A stretch of 64,000 bases of DNA. It comes from Euryodendron excelsum (lineage: Eukaryota; Streptophyta; Magnoliopsida; Ericales; Pentaphylacaceae). The stretch is taken from the NCBI GenBank assembly GCA_033060915.1, contig CM065394.1, positions 28,735,001-28,799,000 on the forward strand, read 5' to 3'. The notes under the pieces are model-generated. The model saw only the letters and a program-made list of their open reading frames with translations. It was not told the DNA's origin and ran no database searches. Each line of letters opens with the position of its first letter. Position 1 is the first letter of the stretch. The position numbers and the translations under genes were made by a program. Shown one piece after another: positions 53,759 to 64,000 of the stretch.

Positions 53759-56700
53759 TTACTGATTTCCTGAGATATAACTAGCTGAGGAAGAGGAGTA
53801 AACGAGTGAGCAGTTAGAAGACCCTTGGAGGAGCATCAATTGAGCTTGGGGTGTCACCAACGCCGACGACGAATGCGACTCAACTTCACTCTTTTTCAAC
53901 GACTTATTAGGCGGCTTGTGGGCCTCGACACCTCCTGTCGCGGCCTCTTGTCGAATCTCCCTTAACAATGCCACAACATCTTTCATTGTTGGCCGATCTT
54001 CTGCGCGATTGCTTGTGCAGAGCAGTGATATCCCAAGCGCTTGGAGCATTTCTTGTATTTGTGTGTCTGGGTGGCCTTGGAGCTTCGGATCAATGACATC
54101 GACTGGGTCCTTCTTGCTCGTCAAGTGGTCTCGAACCCATTGAATAACATGTTGATTTTCGGAGAAGGATGGGTCTACCGGCTTCTTTCCTGTAATGATT
54201 TCTAGCATAACTACTCCGTAACTGTAGACATCGCTCTTTTCAGTGATCTTCAGCATGCAACCGTACTCTGTAAATTAAACACCAATTTACATGAAAAGGT
54301 TCAAATGATTTCGTGTCTAACTGTTGAAATGATGTGTGTATGGTCCCATACATAGACATATATCACTGCTAGATTTGAAAACAAAACGATCATGACAACA
54401 CAACTGATGTGATTTTGGGGCATGCGTTCCCCTTAGATTCACAAGTCAATTGGGATCATAATGGCCAAATACATTAAGCCAAATCCCCAACTAGCACATA
54501 ATTGAAGCAATCATGTCCCTTCACATCCATAATGTGCTTTCATTGAAGTTCATCAATTCATGAGAATATATTTTATGAGAAATACTATTTTTATCAAAAA
54601 TTCAAACAAAAATATTAACAAGAATAATGTGACAGTAACAGTTTTATAACTACAAATTATTATGATAAATGTTTTATTTTGAATTGAAAGACAGTCATTA
54701 AGACACATCATTCTGTATAAAATTTTTATTTGTATAACATTATCTATATTTTATACATAATCGCAAGTCTGATTGTGGTCTTTTCATTTCAAATCAAAAT
54801 ATGATTCATAATTTAAAAAATGTCAACAGCACATTATTTTGATGGACTTTTTGTATAAAATTCGGAATGAATAAACTATTTCTTTAGGAGCGATCAATTG
54901 CAAACTCTCTACCAAATTCCACAATTCGGTTAATAATGCTATCTCTTATTAATGATTAAAGATTGCAGTAAAGGCCTAGATAGACGATTTTTTTTTTATA
55001 AAAATAGAAATTTCATAAAGCTAAATTCTATTCTTGAAAAAAATTGTATAAAAAATTTCATCAAAATAATATAGTAATAATATTTTTTTAATTAAAAATC
55101 ATGAAAATAAATATTTTAATCATATTATTCTGTTAATAAATTTTATATGGATTTTCACGTATTGCCATAAAAATTAAAAGCATTAATCAAGACAATAAAA
55201 GCACAGGGGTCTGTTACGAAATTAGAAGAAAACTTTACCAGGTGCCATGTAGCCGTAGGACCCTGCAAACTGTGGCTTCGCCGAAAACGAGCCGATTTCA
55301 TCTTCGACTAGCCTGGCTAGTCCGAAGTCCGCCAAGCACGGCTCATACCGGTCCCCTAACAGTATATTCTCCGCCTTCACGTCGCGGTGGAGGATCGCCG
55401 GAACACAGTCGTGGTGCAAGTAAGCTAAGCCCTCCGCCACACCCAATGCTATCTTGAACCGGGTCTCCCAATCCACAAATCCTCCTCCACAACCCTCGTG
55501 TAAAAGAGCCCCTAATGTACCATTAGGCAAGTAATCATAGAACAATAGTTTCGTCTTCCTGTTAGCTCCCCAACCCAACAACCTAACAATGTTCCGGTGT
55601 CGGATTCGTGCCAACGTGGCAATTTCCGATGAGAATGCCGCCGACGAGAACTTCTCCGATAACCGGAATCTCTTGACGGCGATGGTTAGCCCCGACGGAA
55701 TGTTTGCCCTGTAAACGACGCCCGTACGTCCGCGTCCTATCACGTTGCTAGCTGTCAAGCTTTTGGTTACCCCAGCGATTGACAGGTCGAGCTTTTGGTA
55801 CACTGTGACCTCCCACGGTGGTCCCATCACCATGTCATCGTCGCCGTCGAGATCGCTTTCATGGCCCCTATGGTCCCGCATCTTCCCTCCGAGGATGATG
55901 TAGACCGCCGCAAGGAGAAGCGCGCACGCGGCGCAGAGCAGCACCACCATAGCCACCCTTGCCGCCCTGCCGTGCCTGGCGGTGCTTCCCTTATCGGCGG
56001 CGCATTTGTCGCCGGAGAAGCACAGGTCCGTGTTGCCGGCGAGGACGCTCAGTGGCAGCTTGGAGAAGAACGAGGTGTCCGGAACGCGGCCGGTGAAGTT
56101 GTTGTACGAGACGTTGAGGGCCACGAGATTCTGTAGGTCTGCGAGATATCGAAGGTCGCCGGAGAGCTGGTTGTGAGAAAGATCTAAGACTCCGAGCTTG
56201 TCCAACGCCGTGAACTCTGCTGGAATCGCGCCGGAAAGTTTATTCCAGCTAAGATTCAGAGCAATCTCAAGCTCCGGAATCTTACCCACGCTCGCCGGAA
56301 TTTCCCCGGAGAGTTCGTTACTGCTCAGGTCCAGCAACTGAAGCTTCCAACACGAACCGAGCTGCGGTGGAATCGGACCGGAGAATCTGTTCTTTCCAAG
56401 GACGAGTTTGGTGAGCGAATTCAGCGATCCGAGGCTCGGACTCAACGTCCCTTCGATGAGATTGTCCGAAACGTCCACAAACTGGAGCGAAACGAGCTGG
56501 TTCAAATTCTCCGGCAAGAAACCGGCAATTGAGTTCGAATGCAAGTCCAAGAAAGTCAGATTCCGGCAGCCGGAGATCTCCAACGGTATGAGTCCGGTTA
56601 GCCGATTCGATCCGAGATCCAAGAAATTCAGATTCGTCAAATTCCCAATCTGTGGCGGAATAGTGCCGGTGAGCTTATTGTCACTTGCTCTGAACCGAAT

Positions 56701-58074
56701 CAGCGACAAGCATTTTCCAATCTCCGGCGGTATCTCGCCGGACAAATTGTTCGACAACAGTAACAACTTGTTCAGGTTCGGCAATTCGAAGATACCCTTC
56801 GGAATTTGTCCTGTCAACGCATTCTGTGACAGATCAACGGCTTGGAGGTTGCGGCACGACGACAAGGATGAAGGTATATTCCCTTCGAGCTTGTTCTGCC
56901 ACAGGTACAGCAGCGTTAGATTCCTCAAGTTCCCGAATTCGGTAGGTATCGTACCAGTGAATTGATTGTTGTCGAGCTCGATGTGGGTGAGACTGCCACA
57001 GTTTCCAATCTGGGTTGGGATTTGTCCGGCTATCTGGTTGACACTCAATTGCAGTTCTTGCAGCGAAGCCAAGTTCTCAAAACTGTCCGGAATGGTTCCG
57101 GTAAGTGAATTCATCGAAAGGTCAATTACCAATAGCTCCGTGCAAAACCCGAGCTCCGGTGGAATGGTGCCAAGGAGGTTGTTCTGCCATAGCAAGAGGT
57201 TCTGAAGGTTCTTGAGCTTTCCCAACTTGATTGGAATTGATCCAGTGAGTGAGTTTTCGTACAAGTAGATGCTCTGCAGGGCGGTGCAGTCGCCGAGCTC
57301 AGGTGGGATTTGGCCGGAGAGCAGGGCAGTGTAGACTGCTATGGTTTCAAGCTTCTTGAGGAGGCCGAGGCTTGGCGGCAGGAACCCTGAGATGCTAGTT
57401 TCAGCAAGGCCTAACATGACCAAATTGGTGCAGTTGCCAATTTCTTGGGGCAGTGAGCCTTCAAGGTTCTTATTGCCACCAGCTCTTATCACTTCAAGCT
57501 TCTTCAGCTCCCCTATGGTGCTTGGAATTCCACCACTGAGCTGATTATCATAGAGAATCAGCCACTTCAAGCTTGTGAGGTTCCCAATTTCAACTGGTAT
57601 CGATCCCTCAAGCCGGTTTGCATTGAGATAGAGCTGCTCAAGCTTGAACAAGCTGCAAATCTGACTTGGGATTTCACCACTCAAGCCATTGTCACTCAAG
57701 TCCAAATCAGTCAGTTCTTGCAAAGCACCAATCTCTTTCGGGATTGAACCAGTGAGATTCGTACCCGACAGGACGAGCTTGTTTAAGGACAGCAATGAGC
57801 TGAAATTAGAAGGAACATTTCCAAGCAAATCAACAGACCTCAAATTCAGTTCCACAACTTCCTTGTTGAAGTTGCAGGAGATTCCAAACCACCCACATGG
57901 AGTTTCATCAGTAGGGTCCCAATTACTTATAACCTCCAATGACCCATTCAAGCTTCTCTTCCATGAGAGAAGCGCTTCGCCTTGTGGGTTGATGGCAGAA
58001 GCCGGTATAATTAAAAGCAGCAAAAAAGAGGAGAAGAAGAAGAAGAACAAGAGGGTCCATGGATTAACAGGCAT
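53759..58074 (-). CDS. RGI3-like LRR receptor-like serine/threonine kinase, 2 exons
   Basis: Seen: exon 1 58074-55239 and exon 2 54267-53759 with one phase-1 GT-AG intron inside the kinase, giving 1114 aa. The signal peptide is residues 1-27 (LLFFFFFSSFLLLLIIP), then the LRR N-cap (GEALLSWKRSLN, CGWFGISC) and more than 20 LRRs to about 675. The transmembrane segment is at 707-728. The kinase has a glycine loop GRGRTGVVY, Lys801 (IAVKRF), an RD-type HRD at 896-898, DFG at 916-918 and MAPEYG rebuilt across the intron. Start choice: an ATG at 58155 adds 27 residues ahead of the signal peptide, but a TATA box at 58186-58178 puts transcription start near there, so 58074 is preferred. Known: the RGI clade (XI LRR-RLKs such as At4g26540) perceives RGF/GLV peptides in root meristems. 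The ligand here is inferred from similarity only. Confidence 0.95.
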
Positions 58075-58177
58075 TCCAGCTATGCTACAAACTCCAATGA
58101 GAGGCACAGAAAGGAGGAGTTTGAGCCTAGGGAGAGACAATGGGAGAAGAACCAAATCATGTCTTGTGGGCTATGGG

Positions 58178-58186
58178 TTTTATATA
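58178..58186 (-). promoter_or_regulatory. TATA box of the receptor-kinase gene
   Basis: The minus strand reads TATATAAAA about 105-112 bp upstream of the chosen ATG at 58074. Transcription would start about 30 bp further down, near 58150, which favours 58074 over the ATG at 58155. Confidence 0.6.
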
Positions 58187-59669
58187 GTTTGTATAAACAA
58201 ATACAGTGAGAGAGAGAGAAACCCAGAATCTCTGGATCCAAGAAACAGCTAGGCCATGATGTCTGTGCAGAGAGATGGAATTTTAGATTTTTTTTATAAA
58301 ATTGTTTATGGAGGAAATGATCAGTAGTGGAGAAGGAAGGAGATGAATGTTATTTTTAAATGAAAGGTAGCTGGGGTTGAGCCCTGAATGAAGTTAGTGA
58401 CTCTGCCTATGTTTTTTAGATGTCAAACTTATCTCTCTTTCACATGGGCCTTTTGTTACCACTTGCCAGTACCTTTCAGTTTTCTTTTCTTGGATTCATT
58501 GTAACCAAAGGTAAGAATTGAGCTAAAAAAAAATATCAGCAATATATAAGGTTTTGTCAGTTTCATCATTTTCAGCCAATTGGTGATGAGGAACATGACT
58601 CATTTTTAAGTGAGAGATTTCATCTGGTCCGGCAGTAGGAACCTCTTGCTACTTGATTACATTCGTGTAATGTTCTGGCATGTGTATATGTCTATAAGCC
58701 ATGCTCTTCTACAATGACTTTTTTTATTTACCCTTTTATTATATATATTAAATCATGTTTTCATATGCACGGTGCACATGACATTTGTCAATATGACAGA
58801 AACATGCTAGTCACGTACCCAGATGACAAGATGTTCTTGCTACCGGGCAGAAGGAAATCCTTATCCAACTTAAAATGAGTTTAACATATTTTAGTATATT
58901 TGTTAAATGTACAACTAATATTTTGAGATGAAAGTTACATATACTTAAGAAGTACTGGTAGGAGAAAATGAGAACTGGCCCAGAGCAAATGGTTGAAATA
59001 GTTGGTTTCTTGTCTGCACATCAATGCAATTAACCCTTTTCTGCTAATTGAGTATCCAGTAATGCTGTAGTTTTTCTCCAAGGAATCCCATCCCAGTCCA
59101 AGCTAATTTATATGTTTGAGTGGATTTGGATCTTATATGAGTAAGGTAAGTATGTGAATCCCAGTGTGAAGACGCAAAGTGAGTTTGGATCTAAATCTAA
59201 ATCAATTTCAAAATAGATATAGTCCTGGTGGATAGATTAAGCTCCAAATTAAACCTCGTCACAATCAGATCTACTTCAAAATCCATTTGGGTCATATCAT
59301 GAATCTTTTTAATTTAATTGTAATGTCCTTACATGAATTGACAACCAGATCTAAGGGCGGACTGAACCTAACAACTTTATTTCTTAGAAAATGAGTGACC
59401 ATTTGACTTGTTGGCCTACAACCCATAAAATCAGGCAGCCTTTCTAATGTCAATTTCCATTAAGGTTCCTAATTGAATTAGTTAACAACCTATCACGTGA
59501 TATCGCCTGACAGCAGGCCATTGCTGAGCATATGATCATTTGGATTCCTTCACGATATATACATATATATTCTTAATCCACATATTGCCTGCCTCGTGAC
59601 TACTGACTTGAGCTTTATATCTTACAAGGATATTAGGAATATAAGCACGAGAGGAGGAGGTTGGCACAT

Positions 59670-59674
<5 letters not shown>

Positions 59675-59704
<30 letters not shown>
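59675..59704. repeat. (GA)n microsatellite
   Basis: About 15 GA units in intergenic DNA upstream of the receptor kinase. Confidence 0.95.
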
Positions 59705-59706
<2 letters not shown>

Positions 59707-59845
59707 ATTTTAAGGGTGGCCAAACCATGGTTTTGGACAGCTTTTGTCTAAGAGGGTTCTTTTTTCATTTTTTTATTTTATGTTGATGGCATAGAGGAAG
59801 AGACAAGCACAGCCCATGAAAAGCAGAGAATTTTCCTAAACCAAA

Positions 59846-59885
59846 ACCACCACCACCACCACCACCACCACCACCACCACCACCA
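59846..59885. repeat. (CCA)n trinucleotide repeat
   Basis: About 13 CCA/CAC units with a CATCACCGCC tail. No long open frame uses it, so it is not a His or Pro run of a gene. Confidence 0.95.
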
Positions 59886-60119
59886 TCACCGCCCACTACC
59901 GCCACTTTCACTATTCACAACTTGACTTCGACACTAAGCTTTGCCAGACATCTTACTCAACGGGCTCCATCCATGGAGATATTCGAAACTTAATGATTAA
60001 TTAGTTGATCTTTCATTCAATTGAAAGCCACAGACACTTTTCGAAACTGTTTACTATTTTGTTTGGAGTCCGAAATTTAAGTTGCTGGGTCATATCTGCA
60101 GGCACGTGCCTGCGAGGGA

Positions 60120-61115
60120 CGAAGAGAGGGAGGGGCTAGCCGAGGCCACGGCCCCCTCTCAAATAAAGTTGGAAAATTTTTATTTTGTTATATTTTTTGA
60201 TAGGTACTTTAAAATTTAAAAGGTTGACTCCTCAAGCTTCTGATTATTGTTTAAATATATTTCAAATCACCCAATAATAGTAAAACATCCAATAAAATAA
60301 AAGCATGTATTAAATATAATTTTAGTGTTCTATTCTCTTTAGTTATTATAGTATGAGACACAATCTAATTAGATTTAATTTTAGTAAGTATAGATTTAGG
60401 CTCCGTTTGTTTGCGGAATGAGAAAGTGGAGGATAAGTAATATTGTGGGATTATGAAGGTGGTGATGGGTGATAAGTAATACTTAATATGATGAGAGATT
60501 ACTCATACTATGTTTGGTTAAAATGAAATTATGATGGGATAAGTAATATTATTTTGTTAAAATATCACATTAAAAATATAAAAATAATAAAAAATTTAAT
60601 TTTAAATTATAATATAGCTATTTAATATGATATTAACCTATTACAATAATAAAATAAGGGTAAAAATATTATTTTTAAAATTATCCCAAAAGAAAGGATA
60701 AGTAATACCACCTTCCCATGGTATTACTTATCCCCTATTTTAAAGAATTAATAGTCTGAAATGAATGCCTCATCCTGTGTCATTTAGCCGCTCCAAACGG
60801 AAAATGAATGAGTTCCACAAAATATTTAGTCCATTCACATGATTTAGTCCTGCAAACAAACTCGCCCATGAGTATAATTTTCCTAAGTTATAACTGTGTG
60901 GAATCTTTTTCAGATTTTGATGCTTTATGTAAATCCTATAATATTTTTTTATAGAAAAATTCATACGTTTTCTGTATATCATGTTAAAATGAGTTTGTTA
61001 TAAGTTTCTTATTTTGTCCTTACTTTAGGGAGAGTTCAACTATGAAATTTTTTTAAGATGTAATTAAACTTTTCTTTGGCCCCTCCTGATAAAAATTTCT
61101 GACTTCGTGTATAAT
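60120..61115. repeat. Dispersed repeat relic interrupted by a MITE-like element
   Basis: The left part carries GGCCACGGCCCCCTCTCAAA and the right part TTTGGCCCCTCCTGATAAAA followed by TTTCTGACTTCG. These are recurring words of a common plant repeat, from memory. The element at 60399-60867 sits between them, so the insertion is nested. Confidence 0.4.
60399..60867. mobile_element. MITE-like element, about 470 bp, with an internal perfect hairpin
   Basis: The left end is GGCTCCGTTTGTTTGCGGAA and the reverse complement of the right end is GGGCGAGTTTGTTTGCAGGA, sharing GTTTGTTTGC. The word GGATAAGTAATA recurs inside (60432, 60538 as GGGATAAGTAATA, 60696). A perfect 15-bp hairpin, GGATAAGTAATACCA/TGGTATTACTTATCC, lies at 60696-60733 with an 8-base loop. 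The target duplication is unclear, and the element is non-coding. Confidence 0.55.
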
Positions 61116-61757
61116 GGGCCAAGCTCTGCTCGTTCGGAGATCATATCCTTCTTTTATGATTGCTTCGATATAATATATATATATATATATATGAATGTAT
61201 ATAGGCCTTGACAGGCTTTTATCGAATCATGTTAGCATCATAATCAAAACTGCGTTAGCATTTTGTCTACCATAGGTTGATTGACCCATCAATCTATTCT
61301 TCTTCAACTTTCAATCATGGGATCGATTTTCATTTTACTCATTTCATATCTGTCATTCTCTCAGGTCCTTGTAGCTTTCAGTCACAATATGAAGATTATT
61401 TCTTAGCTGTTCCTCTTCCTCATTCGCTATCGAGATATTGTTTCTTATCTTCGAGAGTAGTAATGGCTTCTTTAACACCACAATTATAGGATACTCCATT
61501 ATAGGTTAATACTCTGAGATCTAAACATCACAATCATGGCACGGATCATTTCATTTCGGGCCACTATTCTAGTAGATCTCTTGAGTATATATATACAGAC
61601 AATCAAAGGTTTCTGCTACTAGAAGAAAGTACCTCCCAAGTAGGAAAGGTTTTGCTGCATTCATAATCTATTGTTACCAAACTTCCACAAATCGATATAT
61701 AAGTATATATATAATCTCACGTTTTAAATATATCCTTTTTTAAAATATATACAAAAT

Positions 61758-62110
61758 ATATGTTATCTAGACTCAGATACGAGTGTTAGGTATTGATATA
61801 AGTTTTGAGCGTAAGATTCATTTAAATCTCACGTCCAACGACATTTGGACATGGCTAGGTGTCATATTTTTAAAATTTTTATTTTTATTTTTTAAAAAAA
61901 AATGATATTTATAAACTATAATAAAGTATTTTTATATATAAAATAGAAATTTTACGCGTAATTTTATAGTGAACTCAATTACCTATGTATACTTATTAAA
62001 TGTATATCCAACTAGTTATATTTGACATATATCTCACACTTTTATTCGTGTGTCGATTGTTTGATATTGGTATTTTACAAATTTATTAGACTCCGGATAA
62101 GAATAAAAGA
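61758..62110. mobile_element. Second, diverged copy of the 26243-type inverted-repeat element
   Basis: Aligns by eye with 26243-26546: AAACTA(A)ATTATAG against AAACTATAATAAAG, ATAAAATGGAAGT against ATAAAATAGAAAT, and TTTTATAGCAAACTTAATTA against TTTTATAGTGAACTCAATTA. Ends TTATCTAGACTC and (reverse complement) TTATCCGGAGTC are roughly inverted. More decayed and AT-richer than the first copy. Confidence 0.55.
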
Positions 62111-62612
62111 ATAATAATTTGTTTTATGCCATACTTTTTATATACACAATGTATACAACTAACGTATATATGCTCCATGCCAAGAACCCCTCGGTAGGCA
62201 GCAAAAAATTGATCAAAAGACAGGACTCAATTAGCCCAATTATATATCCAAAACTAATTACATAACTTGTTCTTCAAACACATTGCGGCTACTTCAAGCT
62301 TCAAGGCACCACAGATAATTAATATATGAAATCACCCAACGTTAACTTTTTGTTAGATTGCACGGATAATTAATATATTTGTATAAAACTATGACGAGAT
62401 TTGGAAAACAGCAAGCACATGTAAGCATTAAACAAGATGGAACCGATGAGTGCTAATTGAAAACTTATAATTAAAGTTAATGGTACGTAACATCCACGTG
62501 TCGACATATATTCCCAATGATTACGAGTAAAGTTATGGAAAGAAAAAAAAAAAAAAGCAAAAAGAAAACCTCTTCAAAATAGGACTTGATCCAACAACAA
62601 GTAAAAAATAGT

Positions 62613-62870
62613 CTAGTGGTTAAGTAATACTGAGTATTAGATAGTAATCTCTACAAACTAATAACATGTCATGTATGAATATATTAACAACCTGAATTGG
62701 TGATTTAGTAGAGAGAATTTTAAAAAAATATTTTATAAAACCTTATCAAATTTTGCCTTTCATTAAAAGTCTCTTCACTATATAAGTTCAGATTGCTGAT
62801 GTATATATATACTACGTGTCACTATTTAATAGGGATTACTACAGAATACTCAGTACTACCTAACCATTAA
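62613..62870. mobile_element. MITE-like fold-back element, about 258 bp
   Basis: The left arm, CTAGTGGTTAAGTAATACTG at 62613 continuing AGTATTAGATAGTAATC, pairs with the reverse complement of the right arm, TAATGGTTAGGTAGTACTGA continuing GTATTCTGTAGTAATC (62834-62870). That is about 36 bp with about 8 mismatches. Non-coding centre. Confidence 0.65.
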
Positions 62871-64000
62871 ATTTTTTTTCCAAATGAAAAATAGTCCAAT
62901 AGTTAATTATTAACTCCCAGGTTAGATATCCTTTCAAACATGTCATATTGTTATTTTTTTTATAACCGGATATTTTAGACACACATAATCACATCACAAG
63001 TTAATGATAAAACAAAAAAATATGCATTTACACCTCATGAACTTATTTTCATCTTGTTTTATGTTAAATAATATTTAAGTTATGGTTTGAATAGTATTTT
63101 TCACATTGAGTTCTTTTTTTTTTTTTTTTTGGTGTGTGTGTTTTATGGATGCTACATCATATATATAACAAATAAAATTATACAAGAGAAAATATTTTTG
63201 TGTTATCCCCTGTATTATCATTTTTTTGAAAATCGCCTGTTTCTTGCATGTACTCATGGCATATCCAGACCTGTGTGCATATCTTTACTTCTTAGATTAT
63301 TACACTTTTCCTCTTAACTTTAGAATCTTCCTTTCATCATTGGATGTTCCTGTTGAATGTAACATCTCTTGATTTTACCTTTTGATTCCTAAATCCTCTA
63401 ACACTGATTCTTTAGTCGGTTGCATGGAACAACTAAATCTGCCAAAATCTCATTGATTCATATGTTTCCAACCTACAATATTGAGGCATTAACGTTTCAC
63501 TCTTAGAGATTAGGTCATGAGACTAACCCTTGCCCACCAAATTTAGGAGCTATTGATACCCTGCAAAAAGGGTATTTGTTTCAATAAGCAAACAATGTCC
63601 AAGGACAAAACATGTGTCTTACTATTGAATCATTCTCACAAAAAGATTTTGAGATGATAAGGCACTGAAACAATGCACATTATATATATATATATATATA
63701 GAATTATAGACTATTCACCTGTGGCTCTGTACCTCATGTATACATAATCTAACATTTTCGAATTAGGTAAGGTATTTGACTAAGGGAAAGTTTGCAATTA
63801 TGTGATTGATATGGCAGCCTTTGATGCATTCTAAAAGGGAGATATTAAGTATCATGCAAGATCTCCTAACATTTGAATACAAGTCTGTCAACAATTTGGT
63901 CATTAGTGGAAGGGCTCTTTATTCCACTAAAGAGATTTGCTGTTACAATTATTAATTGGATCCTCTTTGCATCAATTTAAATATGGTCTAAGAGATTGAC

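Larger units (their letters stand above)
58255..60119. other. Intergenic, upstream of the receptor kinase
   Basis: Promoter side of the receptor-kinase gene. It contains a (GA)n tract at 59675-59704 and a (CCA)n tract at 59846-59885. No gene seen. Confidence 0.55.
61116..64000. other. AT-rich intergenic DNA with small elements
   Basis: No gene seen. It holds (AT)n runs at 61171-61192 and 63682-63702, a relative of the 26243 element at 61758-62110 and a fold-back element at 62613-62870. Short open frames are random. Confidence 0.5.

Noticed and set aside
56408..56965. Long plus-strand frames (185 and 187 codons at 56408-56965 and 57689-58252)
   Set aside because: They lie exactly antisense to the LRR exon and mirror its repeat composition; no domain of their own.
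58075..58155. Upstream ATG at 58155 as start of the receptor kinase
   Set aside because: The typical signal peptide begins at 58074, and the TATA box at 58178-58186 places transcription start close to 58155.

Overview
The window is nuclear DNA of a flowering plant, most likely a dicot or other non-grass angiosperm. It is AT-rich, its genes are split by introns with plant-like splice sites, its families are plant families (neprosin peptidase, JMJ20-type JmjC oxygenase, PUX-type UBX adaptor, RGI-type LRR receptor kinase), and decayed plant transposable elements fill the rest. The species cannot be fixed from the sequence.

Six protein genes can be reconstructed exon by exon with intact reading frames. 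From left to right: a Sec14-like CRAL-TRIO lipid-transfer protein (minus, 1066-5142, last exon not found); a UAS-UBX protein related to PUX10 but without a UBA domain (minus, 10264-11873); a secreted neprosin-domain protein with two candidate GC-AG introns (plus, 18934-21988); a JMJ20/JMJD4-like JmjC oxygenase (minus, 23820-34170) whose introns are swollen by transposons; a complete CDC48/p97 AAA ATPase (plus, 45334-50993); and an RGI3-like LRR receptor kinase (minus, 53759-58074).

Region by region: 1-5.3 kb is the Sec14 gene. At 5.66-8.75 kb there is a candidate Helitron. At 10-13 kb lies the UBX gene followed by a 0.49-kb tandem duplication of its upstream DNA. The 13-18.9 kb stretch is intergenic with fold-back elements and dispersed repeats. 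At 18.9-34.2 kb the neprosin and JMJ20-like genes converge; the latter carries a LINE remnant in intron 2, a solo LTR with perfect 5-bp target duplications in intron 4, and a small inverted-repeat element in intron 6. At 34.9-44.7 kb there is a retrotransposon graveyard, including a chromodomain Ty3/gypsy pol remnant split by a 4.4-kb nested non-coding insertion. CDC48 and the receptor kinase follow, and 58.3-64 kb is repeat-rich intergenic DNA.

The genes do not form an operon-like unit. The functional link that can be named is that UBX proteins with an FPR loop are adaptors of the CDC48 ATPase, and one of each is present here. From memory, the Sec14-like and JMJ20-like genes correspond to Arabidopsis At5g63060 and At5g63080, which suggests old collinearity. 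I found no convincing new biological system; the best leads are the unusual introns, the TE structures and the UBA-less adaptor.
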